64,000 nucleotides of DNA from Sphingomonas rhizophila (GTDB lineage: Bacteria; Pseudomonadota; Alphaproteobacteria; Sphingomonadales; Sphingomonadaceae), in assembly GCF_014396585.1 (NCBI RefSeq), contig NZ_CP060717.1, positions 2,326,001-2,390,000 of the forward strand, written 5' to 3'. The position numbers and the translations under genes were made by a program. Every line of letters begins with the position of its first letter. The stretch's first letter is position 1. The notes under the pieces are model-generated. The model was not told where the DNA came from and did no database searches. It worked only from the letters and a program-made list of their open reading frames with translations. Shown one piece after another: positions 16,570 to 28,333 of this stretch.

Positions 16570-16989
16570 TCAGCCCTTTTTGAGTCGCCGGCGGTTGGCT
16601 GTCGCAACGGCATGGATCGGCCGCAGGGCACGACGGCCACTTCGCGATGCGCGCCTCGACATGCGGCTCGACCGGGCAAGGATCGCTCCCGGCGACCCGG
16701 GGCCACTCAGGCCCGTCAATGCCATCCCGATCGCTTGCCCCTGCAGGATGGCATCGCTGTGAAGTGCGGTCAGGTCGCCCATCATATTCTGCTGGGCCTT
16801 GGCGAAAGCGGGGGCCTTCTCCTCCACCATCCGCATGATTTCTGCGTAGTCGCCGCCGAAAGGGTTCTGGAAAGCCCAGGCGATCTTACCGCCGCGACGC
16901 GCGACGACCTCGCTCGATGCGCTCAGTGTCTCGCCAATCAGGCGGCCGGTTTCGATCCAACCGGCCCAGAAAGTAAACAGGTCCGTCAT
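16570..16989 (-). CDS. Hypothetical protein, helical
   Basis: A 139-residue protein. The first ~95 residues form amphipathic helices (FTFWAGWIETGRLIGETLSA, YAEIMRMVEEKAPAFAKAQQ, NMMGDLTALHSDAILQGQAI), somewhat like phasin-type granule-associated proteins. I would not assign it to that family without a profile search. The last ~40 residues are very basic (SRRASRSGRRALR and ANRRRLKKG). It stands alone on the minus strand between two plus-strand genes, divergent from recF with 101 bases between. It ends 9 bases after the stop of the YciB-like gene. Confidence 0.6.
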   Translation of the reverse strand: MTDLFTFWAGWIETGRLIGETLSASSEVVARRGGKIAWAFQNPFGGDYAEIMRMVEEKAPAFAKAQQNMMGDLTALHSDAILQGQAIGMALTGLSGPGSPGAILARSSRMSRRASRSGRRALRPIHAVATANRRRLKKG

Positions 16990-17090
16990 CCGCCGTCTCC
17001 TCGAGGCCCGGACCCTATCATGTTGCAGCGCAACATAAAGGCAAATCGTCGCTCGCTTGAGCGGGGCGGTGGTTGCGCTACGAGGGACAA

Positions 17091-18145
17091 GTGACGATCA
17101 AACGCCTCTCGTTGACGAATTTCCGGAATCATCTGTCGACCCTGGTGGAGCCCGATCGCCATTTCATCCTGCTGACCGGACCGAACGGCGCGGGAAAAAC
17201 CAACGTCCTCGAAGCCGTTTCGCTGCTGGCGCCCGGCCGGGGCCTCCGCCAGACCGCCAACGTAGAAATGGCCCGGCGAGACGGGCCGGGCGGTTTCGGG
17301 GTCGCGGCGCGGTTGGACGACGCCACGGAAATCGGGACCGGGACGGAACCGGCAAACCCGGACCGCCGCATCGTCCGGATCAACGGTGCTGCGGCGGCGG
17401 TGAATTCCCTGGGGGAGCGGCTGTCCGTCCTGTGGCTGACCCCGGCAATGGATCGGCTGTTTGCCGACAGTCCGGGCGGGCGCCGGCGATTCCTCGACCG
17501 GATGACGCTGGCGCTCGATCCGCGCCACGCCTTTCATGCGGCGCGCTACGAAGCGGCCATGCGGGCACGAAACAAGCTGCTCGCCGACCCGCCGCCGTGG
17601 GACGAGGAATGGCTCGGCGCGCTAGAAGCGCAAATGGCGGAACATGGCGCCGCGGTGACGGCCGCGCGGCTTGCGACCGTGTCCGGTCTGGAGGCCAGCC
17701 AGTCGGCCGGCGACTTTCCCGTCGCCCGTCTCAGTCTAGCGAACGCTACAGACGGTCTCGGCGAGCGGCTGTCGCGAGTGCGGTCGCTCGACGCGTCGGC
17801 TCGGCGGTCGACCATCGGCCCAACAACGAAGACCTGAACGTCATCTTCGACGGCAAGGACATCGTAGCGGCCCGCGCTTCGACTGGGGAGCAAAAGGCCC
17901 TGCTGCTGGGACTCATCCTGTCGCATTCCCGGCTGGTGCAGCAGCAGCGCGGCGCGGCGCCGGTCCTGCTTCTCGACGAGGTTGCAGCCCACCTCGATCC
18001 GGCACGGCGCGAAGCACTTTATGACCAATTGCGAGCCGGCGGGCAGGTGTGGATGACAGGGACTGAAAACGCCCTGTTCGACGCCATCGAGCCTGACGAG
18101 GCCACCCGTATCGAGGTCGCCGACGGTAGCACGTCCGAGCATTGA
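17091..18145 (+). CDS. recF: DNA replication/repair protein RecF (frameshifted)
   Basis: An SMC-like ATPase of about 351 residues after repair, which loads RecA at gaps. The first frame shows IKRLSLTNFRNH, Walker A GPNGAGKTN and VLWLTPAMDRLF. The second shows the signature STGEQKALLLGLILSHSRL and Walker B VLLLDEVAAHLD. The frames join if CCC 17819-17821 has one more C, giving STIGPNNEDLNVIF. GTG at 17091 was chosen because GAGGGA lies 3 bases before it and IKRLSLTNFRN is the normal RecF N-terminus. A broken recF next to intact dnaN and gyrB is not expected, so a sequence error is likely. Confidence 0.88.
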
Positions 18146-18346
18146 CTGGACTTTTCGGCGAAACGCCCTATATTGCACCGCAACACGAGGCGCCTAGCAA
18201 GCGGCGTGATCGACCTCCGTCAGGAGGATCCGGCCCGCGCCTCGACCCAGCTTTCATGCTCTCCATATCACGCGGGGTGCTCAACCAACCCCTGGTCGAG
18301 CCGCGCCCCGACGCGCGGCCGATCGCTTTGAACATCGGATTTCATC
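18146..18346 (+). promoter_or_regulatory. 201-base leader region of the DEAD-box helicase gene
   Basis: No coding sequence was found here. It holds an AT-rich TATATT at 18170-18175 that could be a -10 element, which would give a long untranslated leader of about 165 bases before the TTG start. Helicases of this type are often cold-induced through long leaders, but no specific fold was identified. Confidence 0.3.
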
Positions 18347-19924
18347 TTGACCCAATTTACCGACCTTGGGCTCTCGCAGCCCCTCCTCGATGCGCTCGCC
18401 TCGAAGAATTACACTCAGCCGACGCCGATCCAGGCGCAGGCCATCCCGACCGTGCTGACCGGCCGCGACCTCTTGGGCATCGCCCAGACCGGCACCGGCA
18501 AGACGGCGGCGTTCATGCTGCCGTCGCTCGACCGGCTGGCGACCCCGCGTGTCCATCCTATCCCGAAGCGGGTGCGGATGCTGGTGCTTGCGCCGACCCG
18601 CGAGCTCGCCTCGCAGATCGCGGACAGCGCCCGCACCTATGCCAAGAACGTCCACCTCACGGTCGACGTCGTGTTCGGCGGCACCGCGCCGATGAAAAGT
18701 GTCCGCGCCGTGGCGCGTGGTCTCGACGTGCTCGTGGCAACGCCGGGCCGTCTGCTCGACCTGGTCGACCAGCGCGCGATCGACCTCAGCCGCCTCGAGA
18801 TCCTCGTGCTCGACGAGGCGGACCAGATGCTCGACCTTGGGTTCATCCATGCGCTGAAGCGGATCGTCCAGATCGTCCCGAAGCAGCGCCAGACCCTGTT
18901 TTTCTCGGCGACCATGCCGCGCGCCATCAAGCAACTGGCGGACACCTATCTGACCAACCCCGCCGAAGTATCGGTGACCCCGGCCGCGACGACGGTCGAG
19001 CGGATCGATCAGACGGTCACGTTCGTCAACCAGGCCGAAAAAGCGGCGCTGCTGACGCTGTTCCTGCAGTCGACCGAGATCGAGCGTGCGCTGGTGTTCA
19101 GCCGCACCAAGCATGGCGCCGACAAGATCGTCCGCCAGCTCGCCGCGTCGGGCATCGCCAGCGCCGCCATCCACGGCAACAAGTCGCAGCCGCAGCGCGA
19201 ACGGGCGATCGCCGCGTTCAAGTCGGGCGAGACGCCGGTGCTGATCGCGACCGACATCGCCGCGCGCGGGATCGACATTCCGGGCGTCAGCCACGTCGTC
19301 AATTTCGACCTTCCGGACGTTCCGGAGCAATATGTACACCGCATCGGCCGCACCGCGCGTGCCGGCGCCGATGGCACCGCGATCGCCTTCTGCTCGCCGG
19401 ATGAGCGGGTCAATCTCAAGGACATCGAGAAGACCACCCGCCAGCGGATCGACCAGAAGCCGCTGCCGGAAGGCTTCGTTGCCGCCGCTGCTGCGCTCAA
19501 GGCGCTCAAGCTGCCGGCCAAGACCGAGGAAGCTGTTCGGGGTCGCACGTCGGGCAGCGGTCGCCGTGACCAGCCGCGCCGCCCCAAGGCAACGGCCGAA
19601 TTGCGGCGCTTCGGCGAGCGCGGCGATCGCCAGCCGCGCCGCGACGAGGCGCGTCCGCCGCAGGCCCGTCGCGACGAAGCCCGTCCCCAACAGGTGCGTC
19701 GTGACGACAGCCCGCGTAGCTTCGACCAGTTTGGGAATCGGCAGGAGCAGCAGCGTTCCGGGCCTTCCGCACTGCGGCAGGACCGTGGTCCGCGCAGCGA
19801 TGGGCAGCGCCATCCGCAGCGGGCCGGCGCTCATCCGGCGCATCGCCCGGAGGGCGGCAAGCGCCCATTCGGCGGTGGTCGTGGCCGTCCCGGTAGCCGG
19901 CGTCCCAACCGCGCCCAAGGCTGA
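18347..19924 (+). CDS. DEAD-box ATP-dependent RNA helicase, RhlE-like
   Basis: A 525-residue helicase. All core motifs are present: the Q motif (YTQPTPIQAQAI), Walker A AQTGTGKT, PTRELASQ, TPGR, VLDEADQMLDLGF, SAT, and in the second domain VFSRTKHGADK, IATDIAARGIDIPGV and YVHRIGRTARAG. From about residue 385 a basic, disordered tail rich in Arg, Gln and Pro repeats blocks such as RRDEARP, as in RhlE-type enzymes acting on rRNA or RNA turnover. Translation starts at TTG, the only start matching the family N-terminus MTQFTDLGLSQPLLDAL. No good ribosome-binding site is seen. Confidence 0.92.
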   Translation: MTQFTDLGLSQPLLDALASKNYTQPTPIQAQAIPTVLTGRDLLGIAQTGTGKTAAFMLPSLDRLATPRVHPIPKRVRMLVLAPTRELASQIADSARTYAKNVHLTVDVVFGGTAPMKSVRAVARGLDVLVATPGRLLDLVDQRAIDLSRLEILVLDEADQMLDLGFIHALKRIVQIVPKQRQTLFFSATMPRAIKQLADTYLTNPAEVSVTPAATTVERIDQTVTFVNQAEKAALLTLFLQSTEIERALVFSRTKHGADKIVRQLAASGIASAAIHGNKSQPQRERAIAAFKSGETPVLIATDIAARGIDIPGVSHVVNFDLPDVPEQYVHRIGRTARAGADGTAIAFCSPDERVNLKDIEKTTRQRIDQKPLPEGFVAAAAALKALKLPAKTEEAVRGRTSGSGRRDQPRRPKATAELRRFGERGDRQPRRDEARPPQARRDEARPQQVRRDDSPRSFDQFGNRQEQQRSGPSALRQDRGPRSDGQRHPQRAGAHPAHRPEGGKRPFGGGRGRPGSRRPNRAQG

Positions 19925-19983
19925 CGCATCCACTCGAACCCGCCTTCCGTATCGGCTAATGGTCGTTACGGGGGAGGGTTCGA

Positions 19984-21429
19984 ATGGACGTTTCGCTTAG
20001 CCGGCGTCAGGCTTTGGCCGGACTGGCGGCGTCGGTCGTGCCGCTTCCGGCTTGGTCGGCCACGCCACGCACCGATCCAGAATGGGTGCGCGCGCTGCTG
20101 ACGACGTTGCACCCCGGCCTTTACCGGTACCAAACCCCTGCCGAATTCGAAGGACGTTATGCCCGGTTCGCCCGGGCATGGCAGGCATCGCCGGCAATCG
20201 AGCAGCGCACCCTGGCGCTGGCGCGGCTGCTCGGCCCGATCCGCTGCGGCCATACCCACATCAATCCCTACAATCAGACCGACGCGACGATCGTCCGGCT
20301 GACCGGCGGCCGGGCGTTGCTGCCCTTTCGCTTCCGCTGGCTGCGCCAGCGCATGATCGTCACCGGCGACCTACTTGGGGCCGGCATCCAGCCCGGTACG
20401 GAAGTGCTGACGATCGACGGACGCCCGGTCGCGACCCTGCTCGCCGCGCTCCTTCCCCTGGCCCGCGCCGACGGCAGCAACGACGACAAGCGCCGCGCCC
20501 TGATGGGCATCGCGGGGCGCGACCAGTACGAGGAATTCGACCTGTACCAGCCGCTGCTCTGGCCGCTCCGCAGGTCGGTGCGGCTCAAGCTGCGTTACCC
20601 GGCCGGAAAAGTGGAGACGCGCACCGTCGCCACGATCGATCGCACCGCGCGCCTTGCGGCGCGGGTCAAGGCGCCCGAGCGCGACGGCACCGACCCGCAA
20701 TGGGCGATCGAGCAGCGCGGGGCGACCGCGATCCTGACGATGGACAATTGGGCGCTCTACGACAGTCGCTGGAACTGGCGCGGCTGGCTCGACGCGCAGA
20801 TGACGCGCATCGCCAGCAACGGCACGCGTGGCCTCGTCATCGACCTCCGTGCCAACGAGGGCGGGCAGGATTGCGGCGACGTCATTCTGTCACGCCTGGC
20901 GCGACTACCGCTTCCGGCCGAGCCGATGCAACGGCTGGTCCGGTTTCAGGAAGTGCCCGCCGACCTTCGGGGACCACTCGATACATGGGACAAGAGCTTC
21001 GTCTCGCTCGGCAAGGGTGCTCCCGCCGCGGCCGGCGGCTATTTCCGCCTCGCCCCCGCCGACAGCGGCGGGTCGGATGTCATTGCCCCGCTCGCGCCGC
21101 GATTCGACGGGAAGGTGGTGGTGCTCATCTCCTCGACCAACAGCTCGGCGACATTCCAGTTCGCGCAGCGGATCAAGGACGCGGGACTTGCGACCCTCGT
21201 CGGCGAACCGACGGGCGGTAACCGGCGCGGGATCAACGGCGGCGCCTACTTCTTCGTGCGCTTGCCGGACAGTGGGCTCGAGTTCGACTTGCCGCTGATC
21301 GGCTACTTCCCCGAAAAGCCGCAGCCGGACGCCGGCATCCGCCCGGACGTCATGGTCCCGGTGACCGCATCGGCCATCGCCGAAGGGCGCGACGAGGCGC
21401 TGGAAAAAGCACTGCGAATCGTCGCCTGA
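19984..21429 (+). CDS. S41 family peptidase
   Basis: A 481-residue exported serine peptidase of the C-terminal-processing type. The N-terminus LSRRQALAGLAASVVPLPAW carries a twin-arginine-like motif, suggesting Tat export. The middle part has IQPGTEVLTIDGRPVATLL, a PDZ-like segment. The catalytic domain shows AILTMDNWALYDSRW, GLVIDLRANEGGQDCG (the family's D-x-R-x-N-x-G-G pattern), and VVVLISSTNSSATFQFAQRI with the nucleophile serine region, then GEPTGGNRRGINGG. Such enzymes trim or degrade envelope proteins. The specific substrate is unknown. It lies 151 bases before gyrB. Confidence 0.88.
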   Translation: MDVSLSRRQALAGLAASVVPLPAWSATPRTDPEWVRALLTTLHPGLYRYQTPAEFEGRYARFARAWQASPAIEQRTLALARLLGPIRCGHTHINPYNQTDATIVRLTGGRALLPFRFRWLRQRMIVTGDLLGAGIQPGTEVLTIDGRPVATLLAALLPLARADGSNDDKRRALMGIAGRDQYEEFDLYQPLLWPLRRSVRLKLRYPAGKVETRTVATIDRTARLAARVKAPERDGTDPQWAIEQRGATAILTMDNWALYDSRWNWRGWLDAQMTRIASNGTRGLVIDLRANEGGQDCGDVILSRLARLPLPAEPMQRLVRFQEVPADLRGPLDTWDKSFVSLGKGAPAAAGGYFRLAPADSGGSDVIAPLAPRFDGKVVVLISSTNSSATFQFAQRIKDAGLATLVGEPTGGNRRGINGGAYFFVRLPDSGLEFDLPLIGYFPEKPQPDAGIRPDVMVPVTASAIAEGRDEALEKALRIVA

Positions 21430-21571
21430 AGGACCTGAAACGCTTCCCTTTCCGCGCCCGTGCGCCTATGGTGGAAGCCATGATTCTCCGCGCTTTCCGG
21501 GCCACCTCTCGCCCGGCCCTGATCGACTAGTCCAGAACTCGTCCGCGCGTCCCTTTTTCTCCAGGAATTGA

Positions 21572-24088
<2,517 letters not shown>

Positions 24089-24122
24089 GGAACATCGGCG
24101 CGGCGATCGGGTTGGCGGTGGG

Positions 24123-24893
24123 ATGAGCGTGCCCGCCACCGTCACCGTCGCGTCCTACAACATGCGCAAGGCCATCGGGACCGACCGCAAGCGGCGGCCG
24201 GACCGGGTGCTTCATGTCCTCCAGGAAATAGACGCCGACATCGTCGCGCTGCAGGAAGCCGACAAACGTTTCGGGACACGCGCTTCGGCGGTGCCGCATG
24301 AGCTGATCGACGGCCACGGGCTCTACAAGCCGGTGGAATTCGGGGTGAGCCATTCGCGGCTGGCGCACGCGATTCCCTTCGGTGAACGGATCGAGAGCAG
24401 GCTTGGCCTCGCCACCCGCAACCTCGGCTGGCACGGCAACGCCATCCTGGTGAAGCGCGACGTCGAGATCACCGGCACGGAGGCGCTCCACCTGCCGACC
24501 TTCGAGCCGCGCGGCGCGGTCGTCGCGGAATTGCGCATCGGCGGGCGCGACCTGCGCATCGTCGGAATGCACCTCGATCTGAGCGGCCTGTGGCGCAAGC
24601 GGCAGGTGCGTGCGATTCTGGACCATATCCGCCACTGCCACCGGCCGATGCCGACCGTGTTGATGGGCGACACCAACGAATGGCGGCCTCGCGCGCAAAG
24701 CCTGGCGGAATTGGACGGGCATTACCGGTTCGCGGCGACCGGCCCGAGTTTCCACAGCCGCAGGCCGGTGGCCGCGCTCGACCGGATCATCGTCGACAAG
24801 AAGCTGAAGATCGACGCCTGCGGCGTCCACAGCAGCAGCGAGGCGCGCAAGGCGAGCGACCATCTGCCGATCTGGGCGCGGTTGGTCCTTTAG
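24123..24893 (+). CDS. Endonuclease/exonuclease/phosphatase family protein
   Basis: A 256-residue metal-dependent hydrolase of the EEP superfamily. Visible active-site elements are VASYNMRKAIGTD (N-x-R), DIVALQEADKR with the catalytic glutamate, LRIVGMHLDLSG, TVLMGDTNEWR (D-x-N), and the final ASDHLPIWARLVL (S-D-H). Related proteins hydrolyse phosphodiesters in nucleic acids or lipids; the substrate cannot be told. It follows gyrB by 34 bases and overlaps the stop of rpoN by 4 bases in convergent orientation. No signal peptide is evident. Confidence 0.85.
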   Translation: MSVPATVTVASYNMRKAIGTDRKRRPDRVLHVLQEIDADIVALQEADKRFGTRASAVPHELIDGHGLYKPVEFGVSHSRLAHAIPFGERIESRLGLATRNLGWHGNAILVKRDVEITGTEALHLPTFEPRGAVVAELRIGGRDLRIVGMHLDLSGLWRKRQVRAILDHIRHCHRPMPTVLMGDTNEWRPRAQSLAELDGHYRFAATGPSFHSRRPVAALDRIIVDKKLKIDACGVHSSSEARKASDHLPIWARLVL

Positions 24894-26347
24894 CCGCCGG
24901 CCATCTTGCGTTGGCGCCGGCGCTGGATCGACGACCCGATGCCCATGGCCTCGCGATACTTGGCGACGGTCCGTCGAGCGAGGTCGAACCCTTCCTTCCT
25001 CAGCAACTCGACCAGCGTGTCGTCGCTCAGGATGTCGTCCTCGGCCGCGATCAGCTTGCCGATTCGGGCTTTGACGGCCTCTGCCGCAGCGCCCTCGCCG
25101 CTGTCGGAAGCGACGCCTGAACCGAAGAAGTAGCGAAGCTCGAACAGACCCAGGCCGCATTCCAAATATTTGTTGGCGGCAACCCGGCTGACGGTCGATT
25201 CATGCATCTCGATCGCCTCGGCGACCTTAGCCATGCTCAGCGGCTTCAGGGCCGCGACGCCGCCCCCCTCGAAGAACGCCTGTTGGGCGCGGACGATCTC
25301 GGTCGCGACCTTAACGATGGTCCGGGCGCGCTGGTCGAGTGCCTTCACCAGCCAGTTCGCGCTCGCCAGACAATCGTTGAGCCATGCCTTGGACTGCTTG
25401 TCCTGTGGCCCGCGCTTCAACTCCGCATGATACCGTCGATTGACGAGGACCCGCGGCAGCACGGCGTTGTTGAGCTCTACCGTCCAACCGCCGCGGGAAG
25501 GGCGGACGAAAAGGTCGGGAACGATGGCGTCCGGTTCACGATTGACGAAGCGGCAGCCCGGCTTGGGGTCGTAGTCCTTGAGTTCGCGGACCATGTCGAC
25601 GAGGTCTTCGTCGTCGACTCCGCAGATGCGCTTCAAATCCTTCATTCGCCCCTTGGCGAGCAGGTCGAGGTTGGCAATCAACCGCGCCATGGCGGGGTCA
25701 TAGCGGTCGGCGGCTTTCGCCTGGAGCGCGATACATTCTTCCAGGCTGCGCGCCGCGATACCCGGCGGATCGAGCGACTGGACCAGTGCCAACGCCTCCC
25801 GCACCTCGGCCAGGCCGGTGTCGGTTTCGTTGGCGATGACGTCCAGCGGCGTTTGAAGGTAGCCGGTTTCTTCCAGCTCATGGATGATAGCCTCGGCCGC
25901 GCGACCGACGGCGCCGCCGATGCCATGGAGTTGGGCCAGCAGGTGCTCACTCAGACCAGTCTCGCCGGCTTCGAGCCGATCGAAGTCGAATCCCTCGTCG
26001 TTTCCGGATGGAAGGTCGACGGCGCTGTCGACGTCGAGGGCAGATTCACGCCAGTCGACGTCGACCGGGCTGTCGTCGATTCCGCCAAGCTTGCCGATCA
26101 GCTCGTCGCTGCCAGTGGGGTCGGGCGCCTCATCACCCGTTTCGCGATCCTCGCGAACGATGACGCCGCCTTCGGCCGCGCCCTCGCCCGGCCGCGCCTC
26201 AAGCAGCGGGTTCTTGGCCAATTCCTCGGCGATGACCGCTTCGATTTCCAGGTTGGACAGCGCCAGCAGCTTGATGGCCGCCTGCAGCTGCTGGGTCATG
26301 ACCAGCGACTGAGTTTGGCGAATGTCGAGACGTGGGCCGAGCCCCAT
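24890..26347 (-). CDS. rpoN: RNA polymerase sigma-54 factor
   Basis: A 485-residue sigma-54. Region I is LRQ-like: LDIRQTQSLVMTQQLQAAIKLL, with the glutamine-rich activator-response element. Region II is acidic. Region III holds the core-binding domain and SLEECIALQ, then the helix-turn-helix around MAKVAEAIEMHESTVSRVAANK. The C-terminal RpoN box is seen as ARRTVAKYRE followed by SSIQRRRQRK. It directs RNA polymerase to -24/-12 promoters. It lies 20 bases after lptB in the lpt run; this placement behind lptB is widespread in proteobacteria. Confidence 0.94.
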   Translation of the reverse strand: MGLGPRLDIRQTQSLVMTQQLQAAIKLLALSNLEIEAVIAEELAKNPLLEARPGEGAAEGGVIVREDRETGDEAPDPTGSDELIGKLGGIDDSPVDVDWRESALDVDSAVDLPSGNDEGFDFDRLEAGETGLSEHLLAQLHGIGGAVGRAAEAIIHELEETGYLQTPLDVIANETDTGLAEVREALALVQSLDPPGIAARSLEECIALQAKAADRYDPAMARLIANLDLLAKGRMKDLKRICGVDDEDLVDMVRELKDYDPKPGCRFVNREPDAIVPDLFVRPSRGGWTVELNNAVLPRVLVNRRYHAELKRGPQDKQSKAWLNDCLASANWLVKALDQRARTIVKVATEIVRAQQAFFEGGGVAALKPLSMAKVAEAIEMHESTVSRVAANKYLECGLGLFELRYFFGSGVASDSGEGAAAEAVKARIGKLIAAEDDILSDDTLVELLRKEGFDLARRTVAKYREAMGIGSSIQRRRQRKMAGG

Positions 26348-26367
26348 GATGACCCTGCCCGCCGGCG

Positions 26368-27144
26368 CTACAGCGCGAAGCTCTCGCCGAGGTAGAGCCG
26401 GCGGACCTGCTCGTCGGCGACGAGCGCTTGGGGGGTGCCTTCGAACAGCACCTGGCCGTCGTAGATGATGCAGGCGCGGTCGACGATTTCCAGCGTTTCG
26501 CGCACGTTGTGGTCGGTGATCAGCACGCCGATGTCGCGCTGCTTCAGGTCCTTCACTAGGTCGCGGATGTCGCTGATCGAAATGGGGTCGATGCCGGCGA
26601 ACGGTTCGTCGAGCAGCATGATCGAAGGATCGGCAGCCAGTGCGCGCGCGATTTCGCAGCGCCGACGCTCACCGCCTGAAAGCGCCATAGCCGGCGAGGT
26701 GCGCAAGCGGGTCAGGCCGAATTCGTCGAGCAATTGCTCCAGCCTCGCGGCACGGGCGGCACCGTCCGGCTCACTAACTTCGAGCACCGACAGGATATTC
26801 TGTTCGACGGTGAGGCCGCGAAAGATCGAAGTTTCCTGCGGCAAATAGCCAAGGCCCAGAATAGCGCGGCGGTACATCGGCAGGTGGGTGATGTCCTGCC
26901 CGTCGAGAATGATCCGCCCGGTGTCGGGACGAACGAGGCCCATAACCGAGTAGAAGCTGGTCGTCTTGCCGGCACCGTTGGGGCCGAGAAGGCCGACGAC
27001 CTCGCCGCGCGATACGCTCATCGACACATCGTGAAGCACGGCGCGCTTGTCGTAGGATTTGGCGATCGACCGGACCTCAAGCCCGCGAAACGGCGCTCCG
27101 GCCATTTCGACCGCGGACCGTTCAAAGGCCTGGACGTCGTTCAC
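26368..27144 (-). CDS. lptB: LPS export ABC transporter ATP-binding protein LptB
   Basis: A 258-residue ATPase that powers lipopolysaccharide extraction from the inner membrane. It has Walker A GLLGPNGAGKTTSFYSVMG, the LptB-typical ITHLPMYRRAILGLGYLPQE, the signature LSGGERRRCEIARALA, Walker B IMLLDEPFAGIDPISI and the switch ITDHNVRETL. A ~20-residue N-terminal extension precedes the usual start; a later in-frame Met (AGAPFRGLEVRSI) is an alternative. It follows lptA by 7 bases. The membrane partners LptF and LptG are not in this window. Confidence 0.95.
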   Translation of the reverse strand: MNDVQAFERSAVEMAGAPFRGLEVRSIAKSYDKRAVLHDVSMSVSRGEVVGLLGPNGAGKTTSFYSVMGLVRPDTGRIILDGQDITHLPMYRRAILGLGYLPQETSIFRGLTVEQNILSVLEVSEPDGAARAARLEQLLDEFGLTRLRTSPAMALSGGERRRCEIARALAADPSIMLLDEPFAGIDPISISDIRDLVKDLKQRDIGVLITDHNVRETLEIVDRACIIYDGQVLFEGTPQALVADEQVRRLYLGESFAL

Positions 27145-27151
27145 GGGCGGC

Positions 27152-27688
27152 CTAACTGCGCTGCGGGACGGTAAAGCGTCCGGTCACCCGGCCGCCCGAT
27201 GAACCGACGCCCGGCGAGCCGCCGTCGATCACGGCTCGTCCGGAGGTCAGGTCGATGACCAGCCGCGATCCCATGACGTGGCTGCCGCCGCGCTCCAGCC
27301 GGACGGCGCCGACCAGGGTGATCAGCTTTCGGTCGAGGTCGTAGATACCGAAATTGCCGCGCGCGGTTTCCGACGGGCTGCGAACCACCACGCCACCCGA
27401 TGCGTCGAGGCGTTGGATCTGGATTCCTCCGCTTGACGAATAGGCCACGGTAAGTCGCGCCGCGTCGAGCGAGAGCTGCCCTTGGGTGACATGGACGTTG
27501 CCGGCGAAAATGGCGCGGTCGGCACGATCCTGCACTTCGATCCGGTCAGCTGCCACGTCGACGGGCTGGTTCGAATCATGCCCCTTCAGCGCCGACACCG
27601 GCTCTGCCGCATACGCGGTGGCCGCAATCAGGCCCAGCGAGCCCAGCGCCACCAACCATTTCGTTCGAACTTGCCCCATGACGTTCAT
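27152..27688 (-). CDS. lptA: LptA-type periplasmic LPS transport protein
   Basis: A 178-residue exported protein. The signal peptide KWLVALGSLGLIAATAYA is followed by the OstA-like beta-jellyroll: QPVDVAADRIEVQDRADRAI, FAGNVHVTQGQLSLDAARLT, then IQRLDASGGVVVRSPSE. LptA bridges the periplasm, passing lipopolysaccharide from LptC to the outer-membrane translocon. The start ATG at 27688 overlaps the lptC stop by 4 bases; a second in-frame ATG three codons later (MGQVRTKW) is equally possible. The lptC-lptA-lptB order supports the call. Confidence 0.9.
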   Translation of the reverse strand: MNVMGQVRTKWLVALGSLGLIAATAYAAEPVSALKGHDSNQPVDVAADRIEVQDRADRAIFAGNVHVTQGQLSLDAARLTVAYSSSGGIQIQRLDASGGVVVRSPSETARGNFGIYDLDRKLITLVGAVRLERGGSHVMGSRLVIDLTSGRAVIDGGSPGVGSSGGRVTGRFTVPQRS

Positions 27689-28323
27689 CTGAGCGCCCCT
27701 TGCACGATTTTCAAGCGAGCACCTCCGGTCAGTGACACCGACCGCGATCCGAGGTCGGCATTGAGGTGGCCGGCGCTGAATTCACCAAGCCGCATCGACC
27801 CCTGTACGGGTCCGGCGCTGGAAAGCCGCCGAGTCTTGAGGTCGACCCCCACGTCGCTGGTTTCCAGCCGATAGCCGTCAGGACCGGCGACCCGCACCGC
27901 GCCGTCCACCAACACCTTCTGCGTTTCCAGGTTGTACCGTCCCTGGGGAGCCTGGATGGTCAGCGGTCCATTGGCTAGGTCGAGCCGCGCCGCCATGCCG
28001 TGGATCTGCACCACCGGTTGGCTGCTGCTCGGCTGGATCGCCTGGTTCGCCACGATCGCGAAATTGCGCCCTTCGTTGTCTTTCCCGCTGTAACGCGCCG
28101 CCTCGACCCGCATCCGTTCCTCGGCCTCGTCGACCTTATTCTTGTCGAGAATGAAGCTGACGTCGCCCTTGCGGCCGAACGGCGCGATGGCGAGCAACAG
28201 TAGCAATGCAAGCGCCAGCACTGGCAGGCCCAGCTTGGCCAGCCGCACGACGCGGTCATGGCGGCTACCGGGCTCGGCCCAGTGCTGCTTGACGGCGCGT
28301 TCGCGGTAAGCGGCTTCGGACAC
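27685..28323 (-). CDS. lptC: LptC-type LPS export protein
   Basis: A 212-residue bitopic protein of the LptC/YrbK family. A cytoplasmic N-terminus (RERAVKQHWAEPGSRHDRVV) is followed by one membrane helix (LGLPVLALALLLLLAIAPFG, about residues 31-50) and a periplasmic jellyroll with YNLETQKVLVDGAVRVA and GHLNADLGSRSVSLTGG. It takes lipopolysaccharide from the LptBFG extractor to LptA. The start is GTG at 28323, 10 bases after the RNase D stop, so rnd-lptC-lptA-lptB-rpoN probably form one transcription unit. Confidence 0.88.
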   Translation of the reverse strand: MSEAAYRERAVKQHWAEPGSRHDRVVRLAKLGLPVLALALLLLLAIAPFGRKGDVSFILDKNKVDEAEERMRVEAARYSGKDNEGRNFAIVANQAIQPSSSQPVVQIHGMAARLDLANGPLTIQAPQGRYNLETQKVLVDGAVRVAGPDGYRLETSDVGVDLKTRRLSSAGPVQGSMRLGEFSAGHLNADLGSRSVSLTGGARLKIVQGALR

Positions 28324-28333
28324 GCTTCACCCG

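Noticed and set aside
18281..19933. A 550-codon minus-strand open frame opposite the DEAD-box helicase
   Set aside because: It mirrors the helicase codons and shows no domain. The plus strand has all helicase motifs.
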